Origin: Delphinapterus leucas
Lineage: Eukaryota; Chordata; Mammalia; Artiodactyla; Monodontidae
NCBI RefSeq assembly: GCF_002288925.2
Contig: NW_022098008.1
Coordinates: 6,662,607 to 6,726,606 of the forward strand
Length of the DNA: 64,000 nt
Direction of reading: 5' to 3'
The position numbers were made by a program, and so were the translations under genes. Position 1 is the stretch's first letter; each line of letters opens with the position of its first letter. The notes beneath the pieces are model-generated. The model was given only the letters and a program-made list of their open reading frames with translations, was not told where the DNA came from and did no database searches. Of this stretch, positions 58,867 to 64,000 are shown piece after piece.

Positions 58867-59350
58867 TGAAGATCTAATTGGCTTTATTCAACAATTCATG
58901 AATTGCATAGCATCACATCTAGCAAGTAGAAAGCAGCTCCTCTGAGGAGCTGTACGTAGTGGAAGTCTTTTACAGAAATGGAGCAGGACAAAAAGGTTAT
59001 TAGCAAAAGAAAAGAGAGGATTGTTTCAGGCAAGATTACCTCACTAGTGCAGACCAGGAAATTCCAGACTGATTGGTATAAAATTCCACTTCTGGGAGAG
59101 GCTGAAACTGCCATTAGGTGAGGTATTATGTTTTGATGAGGTTTTGTAGAAGTGACTCCATTTGGGGCTTGTTTCTTTTTAGCACTTTCTGGCAGTAGGT
59201 CATTTAGACATGGTGGGTAAGGGAAGTCCGCTTGCTCAGGGAGCTTCAGAACACACTTCATTGCACTGTTGCAAAATCTACCCTGGCTACTGGGAAAGCA
59301 ATGTAATAAGTCACAGGAGACAGATAAGGTGAGGGCGGAATGAAAAGTAC
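58867..59350 (-). mobile_element. ERV LTR (family not named)
   Basis: On the minus strand a 'gaataaagccaattagatct' stretch near the end gives the poly(A) signal, and 'tgaagatc' on the plus strand gives the CA terminus. The upstream part carries LTR-like wording ('gcaagattacctcactagtg'). The outer end near 59.35 kb is approximate. The 154-codon minus-strand frame (59360-58896) inside is not a known ERV protein and looks like chance. Confidence 0.5.
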
Positions 59351-60558
59351 AACTAAGCATCTAATTCCCTTTTCATGCCAATTTCCTGTAAAGGTTTTCT
59401 TTCCTACTGAGATGCCCTGGGAGTTAACCTTGAGGACTGCATTAGGAGTTTCAGGGAAGCTTGTTTTGGCCCTTTAATTGGGACGGGCTAAAGGGCCAAG
59501 CTGATGGGTTAAAAGGTCATTTTAACCAATATGAGTTGTGGGGTCTTTTCTCAGTAAACTGTGATCAATAATTCAGCTGGGCCACAAAGGGGAGCTTGTG
59601 AAAACTTACAGCAGGCAAGATAGAGTAAATTAAGAGGACTCAAAAGGAGTAAGATTACCACAGTCATGAAACTGTGAGCCTAGAAGCTTCATTTCCACAC
59701 CAAAACCAGCTCGTTTCTTTATTCCTTGTACCATATGCTCATTTCTTAGCTGAAATATCCTGTGAGTGGTTGTCAAGAACTAAGATTTGCTAAATTTGTT
59801 TATTTTTGCTTTTCTCTTAGCTCAAATTAGAAGCATATGTTCATCACCTCTGCCTGTGAGTAGTTCAGCATGAACTGTTTTCCTCATTTTATTTAGAGCA
59901 GATCAGTCAAAATAGTTATCATTTCAAAGTTGACTTGCAAAAAAATATGGCATGCACAACTTCTTTTATTAATTGTGTTTCTTCGCAAACTAGCAGATAA
60001 ACTCAGTTAACTGAAATATGGCCATGCATCTTTGTGCCGTAATTAGTGCAGCCTTCATTCAGGTAGGAGATACTGATGGTGTCATTAAGCTGCAGAAGCC
60101 ACATGGAGAGCTGCCAAGTCCCAGCCTTTTTGTTTGAAGTAGGGACTGATCACAGGATCCAGGACTTTTTATCTCTAGAGTTATGTCTTTAATGGGGTCA
60201 CAGCTGCAGCTGAGAAAAATTACCATCTGAAGTTAGCTCCCTGCATGGTCCATATAGGTCTGGAGGAGCTAGGACAAAAATCGCTCCTGGGTCAGTCCAG
60301 CATTACCAGGTGCTTTCCTGCAAGAGGGGAAGCTCAGGAGCAGTGAAGGTTATCACAAAGGTCAGAAGTCATTTAGGGACATTTAGGAAGGTGCAGGCCA
60401 CATCATGGCCCAAAATGGGTGCTGTAGGTTGAGAGGATCCATAAAGAAAGCTGGGACTCAGATGACAAAGTACATAGACAGTAGTATCACAGTGTTATAG
60501 TACAGAAGCTGAGAAGAAAGGGAAGACAAATGTATTACATCATGTACCAAGCTCATTC

Positions 60559-60560
<2 letters not shown>
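59351..60560. other. Noncoding stretch, possibly decayed ERV interior
   Basis: Mixed composition with no frame. It may be internal sequence belonging to the neighbouring LTR, but I see no recognisable retroviral motif. Confidence 0.3.
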
Positions 60561-60563
<3 letters not shown>

Positions 60564-60590
<27 letters not shown>

Positions 60591-60592
60591 AG
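60564..60592. repeat. (CT)n microsatellite
   Basis: About 14 CT units with one TTT interruption. Confidence 0.9.
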
Positions 60593-60699
60593 GGATAGAG
60601 ATATATCTGTGTATACATACACTCACATATTATATCTATAAATAGGTATAGATATATTTGAGAACACATATGCATATATTATATATGTATATATACAAT

Positions 60700-60812
60700 T
60701 ACTTATTTAGTTCTCACAGAAACCCTGTAATTTTATCTAAACCGAGGCTTAGATTGTTGCTATAACTTATGTAAGATTCCACAGATATTAAGTGGCAGAA
60801 TGAGAATTAAAT
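60700..60812 (-). mobile_element. MIR fragment
   Basis: 'agttctcacagaaaccctgt', 'accgaggcttagattg' and 'ttaagtggcagaatgagaat' follow the complement of MIR. Confidence 0.5.
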
Positions 60813-60850
60813 CTATCTATTTATCTATATCTATCTATATATCTATAGAT
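60812..60850. repeat. (ATCT)n microsatellite
   Basis: Interrupted ATCT/ATAT tetranucleotide tract of about 40 bp. Confidence 0.88.
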
Positions 60851-61113
60851 AACACACTATTCCATTGGTGTTATCTGTCTTGTTTCCACAGTCCAGAGCA
60901 ATGCCTGGCACAGACTGGGTATGCAACGAATGGTGTTGCCAAACCACGCTTTGACAACCCCATGCCCATATTCTTTCTACAACATCCATAGGCCTCACCA
61001 GAAGGGACTGCTCTCAATGTTTCTGCCCATGTTTCTCATTCTAATGAGAGAATTTTCATCTAAAGATGGGAGGTATCAGGGCTGCCATACACCTGCCCCA
61101 GAAAAGGCAAGGA

Positions 61114-61365
61114 CCTGCATAAATAAATTCTTATTTATGACCACTGCTGATCTTGACCTTGAAGGAGCAGAATTAGTGAGAAAGATGGGCAGCAGAAGAG
61201 TATAATAGAGAAGTATGTGATATGCAGGGTGTTGAAGATATATGGTTCCCAAAGTATGTGTGAAATAGAACTCAAGGATTAGTGTAAATAAATTCCTTTG
61301 TATGACTAGTATTCCACCTGACCTTGAAGATGCAGGGGCTAGTGAGAGTGATGTACAGAAGAGGC
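61114..61365. repeat. Diverged direct duplication, ~167-bp period
   Basis: 61114-61200 ('cctgcataaataaattctta ... tgaccttgaaggagcagaat ... gcagaagag') and 61281-61365 ('agtgtaaataaattcctttg ... tgaccttgaagatgcagggg ... acagaagag') align in order, with many substitutions. Confidence 0.7.
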
Positions 61366-61679
61366 AATTAATAGTGCCTGCTTTCAAAAAGTATATTGTG
61401 GTTTAGTTATTCGCTCAGTCCACACATTACTCACCACCCACGTGGCAGCCATCCTACTGGGTGCTAGTGACAGGAGAGTGAAGAATAGCCTCACTTAGTT
61501 CCAGAAGCTTCCATACTATTGGCCCCTGTTTCCAACCATTTCAGCACAGCCAGCTCTCCCATGTCACACTTGGGTGATGCCAGTAAAAGTCAGACATTTT
61601 TAGAATTTTTCAGGACTTACCCTAGCTGACTCTTGATCTAAGGCTCTTCACTCTGTTATTACTGTCAGAAGTTAAACTG
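61366..61679. other. Noncoding stretch
   Basis: Nothing recognised. Confidence 0.4.
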
Positions 61680-61785
61680 TAGCAGCTTTCCAAATGCCTC
61701 TGTCTTTACATGTATTATCCTGTTACTAATAATGTCTCCATTTTATAGATGAAGAAACAGAGGCTCAGAAATAGCTAGTATTTTC
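61680..61785 (-). mobile_element. MIR fragment
   Basis: 'tttacatgtattatcctgtt' and 'ttttatagatgaagaaacag' followed by 'aggctcag' match the central MIR core on the minus strand. Confidence 0.6.
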
Positions 61786-61789
61786 TGAA

Positions 61790-62012
61790 GCACAGCGGTT
61801 AAATATGTAAACTGTGGCTTTTGCCCACCTGGATTTAAGTGTAGCTTAACACTTACGGATGTTGGATTTCTGGAAAAGTATTTAACATTTCCACACCTCA
61901 GATTCTTTGTTTGTAAAATAGTTCTAATATTGGCGCATGCGTCAAAGTTCTGTATAAGAAGTAAACAAGTTAATACATGTAAAGTGTTTAGAATAGTGTC
62001 TTGAATGCAGTA
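61790..62012 (+). mobile_element. MIR SINE
   Basis: 'cagcggttaaatatgtaaac', 'cacacctcagattctttgtt' and 'ttaatacatgtaaagtgttt' follow the MIR consensus in sense over about 220 bp. Confidence 0.78.
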
Positions 62013-62014
62013 GT

Positions 62015-63022
62015 TCTATTTGGTTGAATGCTGCCACGCCCCCCGCCCCTGAAAAAAGATAGGTTCAAGCCCTCATCCCCAGGATCTATGGTGGTGAATT
62101 TATTTGGAAGAAGGTGTTTTTCTTTGTTTGTTTGTTTTCAGATGTAATTTTGTTAGGGATCTCAAGGTAAGGTCATACTGGGTTTAGGGTTGTCCTTAAA
62201 TCCCATGATAGGTGTCCTTATAAGAAGCTAGAACACAGACTTACCAAGAAGAAGAACATGTAAGGATGGAGGCAGAGATGGCAGTGATGCAGCTATAAGA
62301 CAAGGAATGCCAAGGATTGCCAATGATGCTGAAAACTCGGCCTCTGTGCACCGGTGCTGAATCGAATCTCAGAGACAGAGTTTTGGGTGAAGCAGAAAAG
62401 AATAGCTTTATTACTTTGCCAGGCAAAGGCAGACATGGTAGGCTCATGCCCTGAAAAACTGTGTGTTCCAACCCGGGAGGATTTGGTGAGGAGTTTTACA
62501 GCAATGGTTCAAGGGCGAAGTTGCTGATAAGGATCGGGGTGAGCAGGGCCTGCACTCCTTTAATCTGGCCTCAGGTGGTCTCCTGATGAGCTTCCTGAGG
62601 TCATGAAACTGTGATCTTCTCTGGAATGAAGAATGCTAACATCTTCCATTTGTTGGGGCTTTTAGTTCTGTAAAGAGCTCAAAGATATTGCTATGTGTAT
62701 CCCTCGAGGCAGAACCAGGACCCTGCTCCACGGCTGCATCGTTGTTTCTTGCCTGCTCCTCCCTTGTCTCTGCATCTCCTCCCTTCCCTGATTAGCAACT
62801 GTTTGAAGGGCTTCCATGCCCAGGAGCCCCACTGGGTCCTGCTTGGTTTCACCAGGAGGCATGGGACAGATTCTCCCTCAGAGCCTCTAGGAGGAATGAA
62901 CCCTGATGACACACTGACTGCAGACTTCTGCCTCCAGAACTGTGAGAGAATAAATTGCTGTTGTTTGAAGTCACCAAGTTTGCGGTCATTTATTGTGGCA
63001 GCCACGAGAACCTAATACAGCA
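62015..63022 (+). mobile_element. MLT1-type MaLR LTR, split by a younger ERV LTR
   Basis: Left half: 'ttgaatgctgccacgccccc', 'aaatcccatgataggtgtcc', 'ggcagtgatgcagctataag'. Right half: 'cttctgcctccagaactgtg', 'agaataaattgctgttgttt', ending 'gaacctaatacag'. The LTR at 62330-62868 separates them. Part of the MLT1 middle appears missing. Confidence 0.8.
62330..62868 (-). mobile_element. ERV solo LTR nested in MLT1
   Basis: Minus-strand ends TGTCCCATGCC and GAGTTTTCA. AATAAA (complement of 'gctttattact', near 62410) lies about 80 bp before the 3' terminus. Flanks gatgc (62325-62329) and gattc (62869-62873) form an imperfect 5-bp duplication. Overlapping frames of 66-106 codons on both strands are unsupported. 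Confidence 0.72.
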
Positions 63023-63024
63023 GT

Positions 63025-63026
<2 letters not shown>

Positions 63027-63062
<36 letters not shown>
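63027..63062. repeat. (CA)n microsatellite
   Basis: About 18 uninterrupted CA units just after the MLT1 end, followed by a short TCTC run. Likely length-variable. Confidence 0.95.
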
Positions 63063-63064
<2 letters not shown>

Positions 63065-64000
63065 TCTCTCTCTCACTTGCTTTTGTTAAGTATTTATACA
63101 GCAGTTGAGGCCCACAGAAGTCTCAACCTCAGCCATCTGACTTCAAATCTTTAATCGCATGGCTCTTCCTCACTCACCCCTCGGTTCCTGGTTTTGCATC
63201 CAGCTTTTATCCCTCTGTTTGAACGGTCATACTCCTTTCTGTGTCTTACTGAGGTTGGCTTCCCACTTGGGGCTCCATTTCCCATGCACCCCTGCTTTGG
63301 ACTTTCCCCATGAACATCAGGTGCCAGACTCCCGCTTGCAGACCCTCTCCACTGAGTGGGCTCCTCAACAGAGCAGGAGACTCAGCCATTTAGAGCGGGA
63401 GCTGCAAGACCTGCACTTAGTACACACGGGCTGAGTAGCTCAAGCAGTTTATAAATAGAAGCTACAGCGAGTATAATGCAGAGTAGACGCAGCATATATA
63501 CACTATTTCCTGCAGCGATCAGATAGCGAGCGCGGTGGAGGAAGAGAACAGGAAGATGTGCAGTGAAGAGCAGGAGCTGAATGAGTTCAGGAAGCACCCC
63601 ACAGCCCAAGGCAAGTGACACCGAAGGAACGAGTCATCTAAGACAGGTGGAATTGTGAAGGGCTTTCAAGGTAGATTTTCTCAAAACATGGAGTCAAATG
63701 GGGGAAAAGTCCAACTTCCTGTACTGTTAAAGTTTATGAAATATGTACATCTGGCAGTCTTCCTTTGATATCGTGTTTTAAACCACTACATAGAATCATG
63801 AGGAATATTTTTAAAGTCCCACATGTATTTATATAGAAATTAATGCTTTAAAGTTTAAATATTTTAGGAAAACATTTTCTTCTAATTTATCAACATGTAA
63901 AGCACACAAAGCTTTAAAGAGAGTTAGTCCCCCAATTCCCTTTTGTGATAAAGGAGGCGGGCACAAACAATCCTGATGTGGCAACTGGTCCCTGACTCTC
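63063..64000. other. Noncoding stretch to the window end
   Basis: Moderately GC-rich at 63.1-63.6 kb, with a 91-codon plus frame (63159-63434) and a 79-codon minus frame (63621-63382) overlapping. Neither has recognisable homology. Nothing else seen. Confidence 0.4.

Noticed and set aside
58896..59360. 154-codon minus-strand frame
   Set aside because: It coincides with an LTR-like segment and matches no ERV or host protein I know.
1..64000. Search by eye for CRISPR-like arrays, operons, phage or prokaryotic features
   Set aside because: All sequence is mammalian in character; repeats are interspersed elements or microsatellites, with no regular spacer pattern.

Overview
The window looks like intergenic or intronic DNA from a mammal of the Cetacea/hippo/ruminant group, most likely a whale or dolphin. 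The main evidence is repeated insertion of tRNA-derived SINEs of the CHR type (lead-in like GGCTTCCCTGGTGGCGCAGTGG), L1 3' ends of the form found in cetartiodactyls, and a mariner transposon of the kind known from ruminant and cetacean genomes. Family names come from memory of consensus sequences and no database search was run. I cannot tell toothed from baleen whale.

I find no supportable host protein-coding gene, rRNA or functional tRNA. Open reading frames of 60-227 codons occur throughout, but the longest lie on SINEs, LTRs, L2 or the mariner, or are chance frames with no recognisable domain. The one sequence with real protein homology is a frameshifted mariner transposase (about 3.05-4.08 kb, minus strand).

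Layout. 0-14.4 kb is dense and nested: an L1 with a SINE inside; an MLT1 LTR; four copies of one ERV LTR family, two of them head to head; the mariner; six further SINEs; and L1 pieces. 14.4-35.8 kb is sparser, with an L1 3' end at 18 kb, a palindromic DNA transposon at 19 kb, an L1 and an MLT2 LTR at 20 kb, SINEs at 24.7 and 26.7 kb, and long non-repetitive AT-rich stretches that may hold conserved noncoding elements. 35.8-41.3 kb has an L1 with a 5' inversion, nested L1 fragments, an MLT1 and two class-I-type ERV LTRs. 41.8-47 kb is mostly repeat-poor apart from L1 pieces. 47.7-51.3 kb carries two L2 copies. 53.1-57.7 kb is largely ancient L1, interrupted by a SINE and a MER20. 58.9-63 kb has LTRs, MIRs and an MLT1 split by a younger LTR.

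Nothing here looks like an undescribed multigene system. The points most worth checking are the head-to-head LTR pair at 6.5-8.0 kb, the tandem expansion inside a SINE at 6.75-6.90 kb, the twin-primed L1 at 35.8-36.9 kb, the repeat-poor candidate regulatory stretches at 26.0 and 43.8 kb, and a possible unannotated exon at 30.06-30.21 kb.
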